A DNA stretch of 64,000 nucleotides from Bemisia tabaci (lineage: Eukaryota; Arthropoda; Insecta; Hemiptera; Aleyrodidae), in the NCBI RefSeq assembly GCF_918797505.1, contig NC_092800.1, positions 4,650,001 through 4,714,000 of the forward strand. The letters run 5' to 3'. The position numbers were made by a program, and so were the translations under genes. The notes under the pieces were generated by a model that was not told the origin of the DNA, searched no databases, and was given only the letters and a program-made list of their open reading frames with translations. This document shows positions 21,976-33,917 of the stretch, piece after piece (the first letter of the stretch is position 1; every line of letters begins with the position of its first letter).

Positions 21976-22242
21976 ACGAGTCTGTGGGCGAGCAGTCCCC
22001 GAATCGTCAAAATAATGCTAGAAGACGTTTACAAATTTCTGCGTCAAAGTATTGTAGATTTGGCAAAGCAAAGAAGACCAAGGAAAAGGCGACTGAGACT
22101 CAATGTATACGACCATGAAAAGTTGGCCGGCGAAGGAGCTCCAAGCCTCGGTCCTGGAATTCTCAGAGACTTTTGCAAAAAAGAGCGGTTCAACCTGGAC
22201 GTCTTACGCCTATGTAGAAATCTCACTTTTTCCCAGAAAGGG
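21976..22242 (+). CDS. Candidate internal exon (weak)
   Basis: The open frame here reads as a basic, mixed-composition protein (a KIMLEDVYKFLRQSIV helix-like piece, then RRPRKRRLRL, later GILRDFCKKERFNLDVLRL). It meets a consensus donor GGG|GTAAGTTT at 22242/22243. The acceptor side is poor, with no pyrimidine tract before the AGs at 21950-22020. The product is not recognised. A frame of 111 codons in this AT-rich setting could also be chance. Confidence 0.22.
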
Positions 22243-23488
22243 GTAAGTTTACGTTCGTTCGAGACCTAAAACACACATATTACGGGGGTTCGGGGGCTCA
22301 TCCAAAATCGAGCCGCGTGGTTTTTGAAAAATCCAGGTGCGGGCAGGGAGCCGAGATAAGGCTGAGCAGGATCATTTCTTCTTGTCCGGCGAGACACGGC
22401 CGGGCACTTAGAGCGAATAAGACATCAACTGGATGTCCAGGTCCCCGGGATATTAATCGCTCCGCCGGCGAGCGACACCGTTTTTTGATGCGTGCAACGG
22501 ACGTCTCACGGTGGATCGAGTCATAGGGCAGGCCGGACATGGCACATCACGCGACTTGGTTTGCTCATTTACGTAGTGTTTGCGCTCATAAAACAAATCA
22601 GGATACATGATTCTTATGTATTTTTCGTCGCAGATTTCATTTTTGATGACTATTTTCCTGATTATTGGGTTTAGATATGTATTTTGGCACAATTTCAGGG
22701 ATATAAAGAAATATTGTTTAACAACAGATAAGTTTAAACTTTCTACACTCATTTCAATCGAAGTTTTAAGTGTTCAATGGACTTTTCTCTCCGGTAAAAT
22801 GTTTAAATATCGTATATAAAACGTATATTACTCATCTCTTTTACCATTCCCCCTCCTCTCCCCCAAAAAATGAATTAATAGAAATCCGAAAATGTTGAGA
22901 GGAAAACAGAGGATCTCCTTTCCCCTTCATTCCTGGGGCACCTTTTTAGCTTTCTAACAAAAGAAAATGACAAGGGGGAAAAATATGAGAGAAAAATACA
23001 AATCAAATACACATCAATCAACACAAATCATGTATTATCCGAGCCTTCCTAATTAAGGGCCCCGCGAGTCACCATTGTACACTGCCTTTATTTATACACA
23101 GGTATCTAATGGAGCTTCTTCGGCTTAATGATTGCTGCTGAAGCTCAAATTACCTCAATTTTCTCTATTAACTTCTAATTTTCCGAAGAAATTAAACATA
23201 AAAAAAAAAAAAATCCTATGTCAAAAAAACGCGAGTTTTTGGGAAATAGTTAGAAGATAGAAAAGAATTTAGGCCATTTTTGACTTTAGCATCAAGTGGT
23301 AGATGAAAAATGCTCCATTAGACACCAACTTGATATAATTTTCCCGTCTTTTCAGACGCAAAACAAACGGATTAGTATCATATGCGTCGATTAGGACATT
23401 TGAGAGGAAAACCCCGTTATCTGAAACAACGTGGACATTTTTTTAACCACGCAAGGCATGTTTTCTCATGTATTTTTGTCTCCTGGAT
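22243..23488. other. No gene seen; GC-rich patch at about 22300-22560
   Basis: The GC-rich patch has overlapping open frames on both strands, none recognised. 23040-23130 is a non-repetitive piece with TAATTAAG and TTATTTATA motifs that could be regulatory. The rest is anonymous. Confidence 0.35.
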
Positions 23489-23629
23489 TCGAAAATGACC
23501 TTGGTTTCTCTTTACCACGCACCAGTTTTCCGGAAAATCACATTTCCCGAAAAGTCCATTTTAAGTGGAAAATCTCAATTTTCCGGAAAATCGGTGGGTG
23601 TAGGAGAAAAACCAAGGTCATTTTCGGAC
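23489..23629. mobile_element. Small foldback
   Basis: tcgaaaatgaccttggttt at the left is repeated inverted as accaaggtcattttcgga at the right, with ttttccggaaaat palindromes between. Only one copy was seen. Confidence 0.65.
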
Positions 23630-24454
23630 TCAGCACTAAAAATTACATACAGATCACCTATCAAATGCCTGGTGTTTATTCGCCACAGACCTGTGAAATT
23701 CGAATTCTCTCGAGCCACCATTTTATGAACTTCACTTTTTCAAAATCATTTAAGCTTTATTCCCAAAAGGGCACTTTGGAGCAGCCAATTTTTCTTTATA
23801 ATGAATCTTAAGGGATCAGTTAACACTGCTATACAAAGGTTTCCCTGAAATACGCTGAAATAGCTAGTTAAAAGTCTAGCTATATTATTATTTTTACGGT
23901 ATTGAGGAGGGTACTTTTAAGCAAGAATACCGCTTATAAAAATAGCGATATTTTAACTTGTTATTAGTGAAATATATTCTACTTAAGGAGGAGGACAAGC
24001 TACTTTAGTCAGAAATTGTCATAAATCTATCGGAGGGAAATACCAACAGGCGAACGGTTTGTCTCGAGTGAGGCAACATTTTTCGAGTGCCGCCTGAGCC
24101 ACTTTAGGAGGCTGTGTGCGTTAAACTGGGGTTAAAAAATTGAAAACCAATACCTGTATCATAAAATATAACTCTTTGGGAAGACATTTACATCAATGAA
24201 ATGACTATTTGTGAGAATCGCCCATGTCCGACTTTTTGCAGGTTTCGATCCACCGTGCGTCTGGCGGTGGCCATGGCGGGGGCAGCATCTTCTGCAGCTC
24301 CCTACGCCTCTGCCGCTTTTATCCGTGTGTGAAACGCGCGCGCCGTGTCCCGCGCGAGAACGTCCCACGGGGAACCCACAAAACGCGGAGCTGCCATTTT
24401 GGTTCTCGCAGAGATATAATATTTAAGAGACCCCCGCACTGAGAATCTATGCAA
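23630..24454. other. No gene seen
   Basis: AT-rich, then a GC-richer, non-repetitive stretch at 24220-24420. Overlapping open frames there are not recognised. Confidence 0.35.
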
Positions 24455-24680
24455 CAGTGGAAAAAACACATTGAATCTAGAGTCCAGACTTTTAAAAACA
24501 TCGACAAGAAAAAATACTCTTGATTCAATCAGATTTAAGCTTAAATCTAGAACCAAGCCTCTTAATTTGAGCGGATTTCCTCTTGATATAAGTTTAAATC
24601 TGATTGAATCAAGAGTTCTTTTTCTTGTCAATGTTTTCAAGAGTCTGGACTCTAGATCCAATGTGTTTTTTTTTCTAGTG
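24455..24680. mobile_element. MITE family G copy 1
   Basis: Ends CAGTGGAAAAAACACATTG and CAATGTGTTTTTTTTTCTAGTG. Inverted interior: gagtccagac/gtctggactc, aagaaaaaatactcttgatt/aatcaagagttctttttctt, and ttgattcaatcagattta/taaatctgattgaatcaa. It matches 56730-56958. Confidence 0.88.
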
Positions 24681-24741
24681 AATATAAAGAGAGGTTTGAA
24701 CACTTTTAAGGCGATTCTTGCAAATTAGGTAAGGACTGCCA

Positions 24742-25039
24742 ACAGCCTGATTGTTGAAATTTTGTGTTTGTCGGGTAGACATAGATGACATACGTTAAGA
24801 GGCGGAGCGGAGGGTGATTGGTCGGCAATGTCTTATCGCTGCTTTGTCGTGCTTTTGGCAGGTGGTACTCTCGACGAACTAAGGCACCTCTTCAGTTTCC
24901 GATAGTATGCCGTCCATTCCACCTGACAAAGGCACGATAAAGCAGCGATAAGACATAGCCGACCAATCACGTTCTGTCTTTTTTAACCTACGTCATCTAT
25001 GTCTACGCGACAAACACAAAATTTCAACAATCAGGCTGT
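24742..25039. mobile_element. MITE family D copy 2
   Basis: Ends ACAGCCTGATTGTTGAAATT and AATTTCAACAATCAGGCTGT are an almost perfect inverted pair. Inner blocks gtgattggtcggc/gccgaccaatcac and gtcttatcgctgcttt/aaagcagcgataagac are also inverted. Confidence 0.87.
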
Positions 25040-26274
25040 AGGAGAGACTGTTAGATTTCAAGGAGAGATCGGGTCCGTAATGATACAATGCGCCCGATCA
25101 TGAAAGTCGAAAATAAAATCGTATTTGACGTCATGACCAAACAGTTTATCAGGTGCAGTCATGTTAACAGGATGACGTAAAAGAGGCTGCCAAAGAATAT
25201 ACCTGATTGAGTTCCTCCTGAGAGGAGGCGAAGAGGACGCCTAGTGAAAGGGTGGCGACAGAGGGTCAAAGAAATAACTTTCGAAGTATGAGCAGTATTA
25301 CTTGCAAGTTTGAAAGTACTGTGGATAGGAGAAGGAGATACAACCTGACAAAACGATGGTCTCGTTTTCAATCGCCAATTCGATCTTGGGTTTTTTATTT
25401 TTTTTTTTCCAGTCGGCGAGTGGTCTGGATCGACTGAAGTAAGCGAAAAACGCTGGTATACCATCGAAAATCTTCGCATTTAAAAAGGGAACCTTACTGT
25501 TCCTCTTTACACAAAAAGGGGGAAAATCAGAAAACTATTCTAACCCACAGGAGACTTTTTTTTCAAAAAATTCAAAGCTTACAAAATTTAAGTTGCATTT
25601 TTTCCCAATTTCGGCTGATTTTTCTAGCTATTTCCACGAACTATTTTTAATTTACTTGTAATGCAAATACTAATATTATATTAAACATATTAATTTTGGA
25701 AAATTGCGTATGCCATATGCAGTTTCTTGGTGGTATGTTGCGTGTAACGCAGGAGAAAGGCGTGCAACGCAAGTTAGACATGCACAGAGAACAATTAGCG
25801 AGCATAATTTATGGACAGGCTTGCCGAACAAAAAGTAAGATCGTCTTTCAATTCTATGTTAGTTCCGAAACTATGAATCCTAATAATCAGAGATAGGCAA
25901 CAATGTTCATACCTCTCCGCATGCTCAAATGTGTTAATTTTTCCGTGGAAGATAATCTCTAATGATTCAACACTGTGAGTAATTCTGTCCGCTTTGCGCA
26001 CTTTTGTCTCATCTTCTTTACGAAGTTCCGAGGAAAAAAGTTATACCTACAGGAACCGTAAGTGTTTCACACTGTCTGCAGTGGAAGCTCTGTTTAAGAG
26101 AATCTAACACTCCAAAATAATCCCATTTGGAGCTTTCCTCATGAAATAGCCTCAAAATGAATAGCCGTTTCTAATTTTAGCTAAAAAAAATACTACAATG
26201 TAATCAACAGTGATTTTGTCACTCCTTTACCTTTCCTTCTCCTTCCTCCATAACTGTTTGTAAATGCTTAACTA
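25040..26274. other. No gene seen
   Basis: Anonymous sequence with a T-rich tract at about 25385-25410. Open frames are short and not recognised. Confidence 0.35.
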
Positions 26275-26518
26275 AGGGGCTCGAAGGATAAGGCGCATGA
26301 GTGGAGTTTAAAAAAAACTGAGTTATTAATGATTTCAATTAAAAATAGTTTTGATGCATATTCTGCGAAAAATTCGCTCCCAAATTCCAATATTTAAGCA
26401 TCAAAAAGTCATTTGAACTTTCTTTCTGCCATGAGGATCCATGTAATTTTGAAACTTTAAACACGTATTTCTGAAAATAGCAAAAACTGCACTTATACGT
26501 CTTGTCCTCCGAACCCCT
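26275..26518. mobile_element. MITE family H copy 1
   Basis: Ends AGGGGCTCGAAGGATAAGGC and the inverted partner CTTGTCCTCCGAACCCCT, with tgcatattctgcgaaaaa, ttcgctcccaaattccaa and tttaagcatcaa between. The same order occurs at 51928-52175. Confidence 0.78.
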
Positions 26519-27669
26519 CAATTTGTGTACACTTTGCACAAGCTCAATTTATTGGCATCGTTTGATTTTTTTTTTATTCCAAATACTTGGACGATGGAGG
26601 TTACACATGCATACTCAAAATGTTCATAGGTTTCATCATGAGATCAAGGAGAAACCATCGCATCGTTCCTCAATAACGTTCACCCCAAATTCGTGCAAAC
26701 AAAGCACAGTATACTTTTTGCCAATCTTGATTTCACCGCATCAGATCACCCTAGCCGTTCTCAGAATAGTCTCAATCCCAGCTAAGATTCCGCGCATTTT
26801 TTCTAACCAATTCCATCAAACTGCCATTAATATTCTTTACTTTTTTCCTATTGTTTATTTCCATTCGCCTCTATCTAATATAGTCCCGGTGGAGCAGGTA
26901 AATTACTCATTCAAGCGGCAAGCAAAGGATCGGGGCAAAACTCCAATTAAAAATGCAAGAAAAAAAAAGGATAGAGCGAAACTCCGCTTCATTTCGCGAG
27001 GCAGGCAGAATACCGAATTGATATGCAAGATTTGCCGGGCTCTGGGAGACGACACTAATAGGTAGAAATTAATGTACGCGGGAATACATATCTGATCACG
27101 TGACGAGGTTAGGCCGGAGATAAATTGACTGTCACCGTGCTACAAGACTGTCCCAAGTTTAGTAAGTTGTAACCGCGTCCCTCATGACAGAGCAAAGACA
27201 TTCTCTGACTCCGAAACTTATTTTTCATTAACCTATCTGGGTCCCATCTCGTCCCCGCCATGGCATCTTCGCTTTGAATACGAATACCAGTTCTAACCGC
27301 CCTCCCCTCTCCTCTCCGCCTCGCCTGCCTTATTTCCACATCTATTATGTATGCGTCCGCATATTCCGGGTATCTGGTATTTATTTTATTTTATGTATCC
27401 GTAGATTTTCTGCATCTGCGCCCCTGCATGACCTGCTGCGCGGCAAGTTTTGCAATCTTCGGAATGGCTTTTTCGCTTTGGACTGATTCGATACCACCTA
27501 CCCATAAATTCCAGCAAGGAAAGAGGTTAGGAACCCTTGGTGAAGACAAAGATACACGGCATCTTATGGGGAACTGCTGAAAGGGGTGAGGGTCTGAAAA
27601 GAAAATGATGTGCAAAAAGTTCAACACAACTTTGATTGAAAACGTTTGGTTTCACATTCACGGTTCCTC
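26519..27669. other. Anonymous stretch with a 187-codon frame, not recognised
   Basis: A plus frame at 26502-27065 starts inside the family H MITE and is low in complexity (His, Ile, Lys, Ser rich). I see no domain, so it is not called a gene. A GC-richer part at 27110-27560 has only short overlapping frames. Confidence 0.35.
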
Positions 27670-27673
27670 ATTT

Positions 27674-27810
27674 GGAGTGCATTTTGCAATTTGGAACTAT
27701 AAATTCTGGCTCATCTGGAAAAACACTTATGTGCATAAAGAAACTAATGGCACACACGTTGTTTTTAAGCCGGGCCGACATTTATAGTTCCAAATTGCAA
27801 AATGCAGTCC
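27674..27810. mobile_element. MITE family B copy 2
   Basis: Starts GGAGTGCATTTTGCAATTTG and ends CAAATTGCAAAATGCAGTCC, with ATTT on both sides (27670-27673 and 27811-27814). Confidence 0.9.
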
Positions 27811-28050
27811 ATTTCATGTAAACTACATACTACTGCCTAAATCAAAAAATAAACATCTCATATGTAACACCTGAAACTTCTCGACAGTGCTTTTCTCCCG
27901 AAAGAAAACCAACCAAAATATTCCCTTGAAATATTGAACATGGTTGAATATTGGAGAAAATCCACAAAAAATTCAAGATGAACTGCTGACGAGTTTTTTT
28001 TTCAATGAAACATGGGTGGTGATTTATAACGTCACAATCAGACGTTTGTA

Positions 28051-28395
28051 CACGGGGAAAAAAACCTCGTGCGTGGAACTTGAAGTTTAGGGAGTTTAGG
28101 TCATATGGATCTCTGAAGTTTCCAGATTGAGCATCTGAACACTGTAGGTCTAGCTGTTGAAGTTCGGATCACACATGTGAAACTTCAGTTCTTACATCTG
28201 AAGTACTTCAGATGTGAGAACCGAAGTTTTTCGGATGTGAGAACCGAAGTACTTCAGATGTAAGAACTGAAGTTTCAGATGTGCGATCCAAACCTCAGCA
28301 GCTGGACCTTAAGAGTTCGGATGCTCAATCCGAAAACTTCAGAGATCCATATGACCTAAAAATCGGGTCCCACGCACGGAGTTTTTTTCTCCGTG
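28051..28395. mobile_element. Foldback MITE with TA target duplication
   Basis: Ends CACGGGGAAAAAAACCTCG and GGAGTTTTTTTCTCCGTG, with TA on both sides (28049-28050 and 28396-28397). The centre repeats acttcagatgt and acatctgaagt several times. Outer arms carry ggtcatatggatctctgaag and its complement. Confidence 0.87.
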
Positions 28396-28397
28396 TA

Positions 28398-29229
28398 CAT
28401 CTCAGCCTCAGCCATCAATATGTTTGTAGCTCAAGCCTGATTAAATAATCGATTTAAACTTGAAGTCCTAGTAACAATTCCCCTGCGAACTTTCATACTA
28501 AAATGACCTGTAAAGCGTATATCAGCTTTATAATCAGTGTACCTAAATATCAGAGCATAAGACGGGGTCCGTAAAGCAATACATTTATTTTTGAGGTACT
28601 CAAATCGTATAGCGGAGGTAGGCGTTTAATACGTGTGCGCAATTTTGCAGAAATCCTTGATCGAATCGCCGATAAAAAGGAGGATTAAGATGTATATATG
28701 AATTTACTATTAAACATGCCTACAAACTTCTGCTACCACATTTGTGTCGGCAAATGCCGACCTGGTGCTTATTTGCAGACGGCCACGGCTATATCTGATT
28801 TAAAACCTGAACGGTGTTTTTGCGCTTAATGCAACCCCCTCTATTCCCGTTGCCGCACCCTCACTCTCCTGCAGTAATGAATGGCGATATGATTAGGTTA
28901 GGTCGTGATCAGTCACTGTGACCTCTTAATTGCTTGCAACTCCTGGCTCGACTGTCTCGCCGCAATAAGCAGAGTAATTAGGAAAAAATTAGCGCACGAT
29001 TATGATTTGCAAGCTTACAAAGTATCTACTCGCTGCACTCTCAGATGCAAAATAACAGGGATTCGACCGGGAAATTTTTTACTCGCTCCTGCTTCATCAA
29101 ACGAGACTTGCCACTACATTTTATCTGGCATGCGTTGAAAATCAGTCTCAAGTCCGATATTCGATAGATTAATGGATGTCAACATCACGTATGTAATAGA
29201 GGGCTCTGAATTTTCAAGTATTATCTTTC
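28398..29229. other. No gene seen; candidate regulatory stretch at 28640-29010
   Basis: Non-repetitive sequence mixing GC-rich pieces with TAAT-type motifs. It lacks the foldbacks seen around it, so selection on non-coding function is possible but unproven. Confidence 0.3.
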
Positions 29230-29456
29230 CACACGCAAAAAATACGCAAAAAAAAAAACACTCGATGCTGAAGGTTGAACCAGACCTTCTATTCACAGGG
29301 CTCCTGCACTTTTTTTTGTCATACTTACAGAAACTTTCTGTTGAGAGAACAGAACATCGGTCGTGAGCCCAGAGTACTCTCTCCCCGTAACGGAAACTTC
29401 CATAGCTGTAACAATGAAAGTGCAGGAGCCCCGTGGATAGAGCTATTTTTTCAGTA
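29230..29456. mobile_element. Foldback MITE family E copy 2
   Basis: Arms contain agggctcctgcactttt and aaagtgcaggagcccc, acagaaactttctgt, and a terminal TTTTTTCAGTA. The layout follows 21721-21920. Confidence 0.72.
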
Positions 29457-30009
29457 CACCGTTCACTCGTAGTGGTTGTGACATTGTGAATAAGCGTGCA
29501 TGAAATAAACTCGATTAAAATTAAAACCTTGTGGCGTGTGAGAGACACACTCTCCAGTGAATTCTTCTTACCCATTTAGGATAGTGGACAAAATCTAAAC
29601 GAATGCATTATTCCACGGCGGAATTTTTAAAGGCCATGAAGCTCTTTGATAGGTAGCAGACGGTTTATCTAATTTTGTTGAGTCCGAAGTTTTTATGGTC
29701 CATTTATAAAGTTTGCCCATTTGTGCAATGCTTCATGAACTAATAATAGATTACTTAGTCAAGTTAGAAGCAATGATATAGGTGCTGAGATTCCACCAAA
29801 TTATGGAATTTAATCCTTAAATGCCCAAACCGGGTCAACTTGACTCGAGGATCCCTGACAACACGTGCTCCGCAGGTTGTACGTAGTCGGTACATTCAAA
29901 CTTTAGATGTAGGTTTACAAATACATCTTAAAAGAAGAACAAGGCGTCAAATTGAAAAGAAAAGAAATTAAATATCAACATACCCGCAAACAGAAGAGAC
30001 GTTTTTGGG
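29457..30009. other. No gene seen
   Basis: Anonymous AT-rich sequence. Confidence 0.4.
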
Positions 30010-30540
30010 TCTGGTTTATAATTTAAACTTTTCTCACGAATCAGACAAACAATTCATCGGCAGCATAGAGCGGAGCATCATGAGCTCACACCTCGCGCCG
30101 TAGCGCCTTCAATTTTGCAGATACATCACGGACATCCATCAAGTACGAATAGTTGTATCCCTGCGCCGTCATCAACGCGTGCCCTTTCCCTTGCTCCATT
30201 TCCACATTGTATTAGCTCCGTTTGTGTTTAGTGGTGGTGCTTCAAGGGCTACTTGAGAAAAACAGCCGAAGATAGGAGGCATGTAATCGAGCCTTGTTTT
30301 GTTACCTTTTCTCCCGAATCGAGTTATACCTCATTGGCAGCAATAGAGCGATGCATTGCGTTGCGAGTTCAAGCATCGCGCCTGCAATTTTGCAGATACA
30401 ACACGGACATCCGTCAAGCACGAAGAGTTGTATCTCTGCGCCGTCAACAAAGCAAGTCCTTTCTCTAACTCTACGTCTGTGTTGTGTTGGCTCCGTCTGT
30501 CTTATCTGTAGCGGTGCTTAAATGGCTACGTAAGTAACAC
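30010..30540. repeat. Family I repeat, tandem dimer with period about 280
   Basis: Both units hold cattggcagca or catcggcagca, gcgcc-tcaattttgcagata, cggacatcc-tcaag, agttgtatc-ctgcgccgtc, a ctccgt block and gcggtgctt-aa/ggctac. The same dimer occurs at 59855-60245. It could be a SINE-like unit, but no tRNA-type promoter is visible. Confidence 0.8.
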
Positions 30541-31350
30541 AGCCAAAATATAACTTGGATTACATTTGTTGGCCAAATTAGGTTAAACAAAATTTGGGTG
30601 AAGTGTTCAGCTACCCTTCGATATTCCATGTGAAAATTCCAATTTTTTGCAATGGGTATGGATGAAAACATGCTTTTACATAGCAGTTGCAGCTTTAGAA
30701 GAAAGAAGAGCGCAAACAAAAATTGACGATTTTTTAATTATGAAGTTACAATATACTCCATACGTTTGTCTAAATGCAAGGAAGACAGTTACGTGCTCAT
30801 AATTGGAAAGGTTTAGGTCAAATATTATAATCCAGATTTTAAGGAGGCACCAGCCGTACCCTTGCAAGACTAGACTTCAATTCGAGCAAGACCGGTACTC
30901 ATGTAAATCTAGATGCCATTTGACGGACTTCCTCAGGCATGAGTTCTTAAACATTTTTTTGTACAATATGACCTAAAGCAGAAAAACAAATCTCTTTAAA
31001 GCTGCAGTAATGTTGCTTTATACAAGATCTCACAACTCAACAGTCTGCGTGGTATTAAGTAATTGATTGGCCTTACTAGTGACTGTATGATAAAAATTAC
31101 CCTTTTCCGTACGGCGAGAATTCATTAATTAGACGATCCTAAGCAAAGCAGTTTACCTGATTTTAAAACCATAAGGATTTCTTCTGCGTAACCGCGTCCA
31201 ATTACGTCTAGACCATAAATTCTGGAATCATTATATAAACGAAGTTTTAACATGGAATCCCCTTGTAGATGTACACTAATTGTGAATAAAATCGTCGGAT
31301 AACAAATTAGTCTGAAATCCTTTATTTTTACTTTTCACCACAACGTCGTC
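30541..31350. other. No gene seen
   Basis: Anonymous AT-rich sequence. Frames on the minus strand near 30471-30867 are short and not recognised. Confidence 0.4.
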
Positions 31351-31588
31351 TCCCTCACGAAAGAACGGAACTCCATTTCAATGTTGCCAAGTTTCTCGTC
31401 GTAAGTTGCATATTAACTAGGAAAAGATTGGGTATTTGAAACTGAAAATTTCACAGATTTTTCCTGAGTTTTCTTGCAAAAATCAGTCAATTTTGGATAA
31501 AAATTGCGAAGACACATTTTTGTAAGATACATTAATTGTTAGGATGAATTTGACAACCTTGGAATGAAGTTACGTTCCTTCGTCCGGG
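31351..31588. mobile_element. Foldback element, full relative of the window-start repeat
   Basis: Left arm tccctcacgaaagaacggaa, then ctccatttcaatgttgcca. Right arm acaaccttggaatgaagtta, then cgttccttcgtccggga. The arms are imperfect inverted copies. Confidence 0.72.
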
Positions 31589-31760
31589 AAAAGTCCAACT
31601 ATGGAGTCGTCACGGAATGATTCAAAGCCGTAACTCAATTTTCACGTGAGCCCCGGAAAGAATTGGATTACATGGAAAGTAGGGTTCATCCCGAGATGAG
31701 GTTACGTTGAAGGAGCAACATCCTGCACCGAGGCCCGGGCATCTCGTCAGACGTGCAATA

Positions 31761-32013
31761 TTGCCGTGCTAAAGAAGAACGTCATATGAAAATTAAGACA
31801 TTGCCAAATTTCCTCTGATATAATATTAATTTATGAGAAGAATCATGCGTATTCTTCTCTGAAATTTTCAGATACTCTAGATCGAATTGCGAACAAAATT
31901 ATTTAAAAAAATCAGGAGAAATACTCGCAAGTTTTTCTCGAATTTTTATATTTCATCTATGGGAATTTTGCAACGTTTAAAGGCTCATATGTTGTTTTCT
32001 CCTGGCTTGGCAG
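31761..32013. mobile_element. MITE family J copy 1
   Basis: Left arm ttgccgtgctaaagaagaac, then gtcatatgaa and attgccaaattt. Right arm ttttgcaacg, aggctcatatg, ttttctcctggcttggcag. AATA flanks it (31757-31760 and 32014-32017). The best-preserved copies have ends CTGCCATGCTAAGG and CCTTAGCATGGCAG. Confidence 0.78.
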
Positions 32014-32059
32014 AATACTCTCGGGTCCTGGGTATTTTTTCTTGTTTATAATGCATGTC

Positions 32060-32410
32060 CTTGCGGACTGATTGAGCCGGCGCAAGACGGACGGGCTGAA
32101 ATCCATCAACGTCTGCCAAGAGTGTCTCGAAACGGGACGCGGGTCGAAGAAGCGGCCAAGCCCGCCGGCCAACACAGTCCACGTCCACGTCCATGTATAC
32201 GTCCACGACTCGGCGAAACTTGCCAGATCAGGGACGGAGCCGCCGCTACTAAGCTTTGTTTCCAGGATAGCTCGAGAGTTCGGTCAGCCGATCCAACTCG
32301 GAGCGAGAATACAGACGTGTGTAAAGGAGAACGGATGGCCTTTGCATGTTCAGGAATTTGCGATTTACATAGATTCTGCCCGAAAAGCGTTGTGTGAAAC
32401 GAATGTGTGA
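32060..32410. other. GC-rich non-repetitive patch with a 112-codon frame
   Basis: The plus frame at 32072-32410 contains a His-Val alternation caused by a cacgtc simple repeat and no domain I recognise. This may be a regulatory or transcribed patch; the frame itself is not called. Confidence 0.3.
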
Positions 32411-32805
32411 ATCTCCCCAGATGTTTTTTTACCGTTGTTCATGGATAGGGTCCGGCGAAAACTGACCCTCCGACAAATTTTACGGCAACTTCCACAAAAT
32501 TTGTGTGTCCCTGATTTCTACTGAAGTAGCATTGAATGTTTTTCTTGGGCACCATAATACGAAGAAGAAACTGGGGACATCAAGACATTTACTACAAATT
32601 GAATTTCGCAATTGGCCTCTTTTATGGTGTTCTGGAAGTGGTTTTATAACAGATGATACTGATGGCCAAAGTGCGAAACCACGTATCTGCATTGCAGTGT
32701 TGCTATATTTCTGTTACCGTTTGCTTTTTAAAAAGGAAAGTTGATAGCTTTGAATTTATACGGTTTGCGGTGAATTAAGCGCAGAAAACAATGAAAAGTA
32801 CTTTT

Positions 32806-33190
32806 TCTGACGCAAAATTCCGAAGAAAACAGGACGGTGCCGCTGGTTTTCTCTGAAACGAACTCTGAAGCTCAAAAAAGCTCTCGAAGTTGAGGGCGTG
32901 ATGGATGGAATATCCCACGCTATCCTAAGAGTCCACCCCTGCAAAAATAGGGAGCATATGTATTAGCAGGGTTGTCGTATTTTCAGTTTTGGAGTCACCG
33001 AAAAAGTGGCAGCCTGTTAATGTATTTGAACCCTATCTTTGCAAGGAGAGTTTGACTTGATATAGAGGTGGACTAGCAGGATAACGAGAGATATCCCTTC
33101 CATTATAGCCTCAACTTTGAGAGCTTTTATTTAAGTTCTGGAGTTTGTGTAAGAGAAAACCGGTGGTACCATCGTGTTTCTGTGAAATTT
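32806..33190. mobile_element. Foldback family F copy 2 (without nested insertion)
   Basis: Follows 5638-6660: cggtgccgctgg, gctcaaaaaagctctc, the central atagggagca-tgtatt hairpin, ccctatctttgca (empty site), ggagagtttgacttgatata and caccatcgtg-like text. Unlike copy 1 it has no insertion at the ccctatctt junction. Confidence 0.78.
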
Positions 33191-33384
33191 TACCCAGGGA
33201 TCTGTACTCAAATAGAAAATCCCTGACGAAAGCAAGAGCTTCAGTGGTAAATACCTGGGCAATTAGTTTCAAATAAAAGTAGCTGCGGAATTTCCTCGTA
33301 ACTGTTTCATTACCAGCTCGACGTATCATGCGACTTTACACGGAATGATAGGCATCTCCTTTGCAACGCTGAAAATTCACCTCT

Positions 33385-33850
33385 ATATCTAGCCGAACTA
33401 TCTATGAGCGGATATAGCAAATACATGATCAGGATTGCCATGTTTCCCAGCTTTGAGTCACCAAAAAAAGTAACAACCCTCCTAAAGTATTGAACCGAAC
33501 GAGGCTTTTGATTCCATTACGAATGAAACCTTTACGAAGTCGATGTGAATTACTGCAATTTGACGCGGTAACATTCATGCAGCTTGCAAATTTCCGGTGA
33601 TTGCTGAGTGCCTACGATACTTATGGGAAAAATAAAAATTACGTAGACATACATACACGGTCCTTGCAGGTTTGATCTTTGCATGGAGAATTGGACTTGA
33701 TATAGAAGTGGACTCTCAACGTTGCGTGAGGGATTTCCTCCATTGCGGCCTCAACTTTGAGACCTTTTTTTGAAATTTAGATTTTTCTTTAGTGGAAACC
33801 AGTGGTGACGTCGTGTTTTTCGTGAAACTTAGGTTTGGTTCGGGTCAGCA
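33385..33850. mobile_element. Family F fragment interrupted by block K
   Basis: Central text gatatagcaaatacatgatc, cagctttgagtcacc and aaagtattgaacc (33410-33497) and right-arm text gatctttgcatggagaattg, cttgatatagaagtggactc (33675-33850) belong to one F copy. They are separated by block K (33503-33661). Confidence 0.65.
33503..33661. repeat. Block K copy 1
   Basis: gcttttgattccattacg, gaaacctttacgaagtcgat, gcaatttgacgcggtaacat, ccggtgattgctga and acatacatacacg recur in order within 33918-34370. Confidence 0.78.
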
Positions 33851-33917
33851 ACTAAACTAACTCCCTGGTAAGGCGGAGAGTATCGCAATATTTGAAGGCG
33901 TTCTAAGTCGAGATATA

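Noticed and set aside
26502..27065. 187-codon plus-strand frame
   Set aside because: Starts inside a MITE, low-complexity composition, no recognised domain; length alone is not enough support.
32072..32410. 112-codon frame in a GC-rich patch
   Set aside because: Contains a simple-repeat His-Val run and nothing recognisable; another frame on the same strand is equally open.
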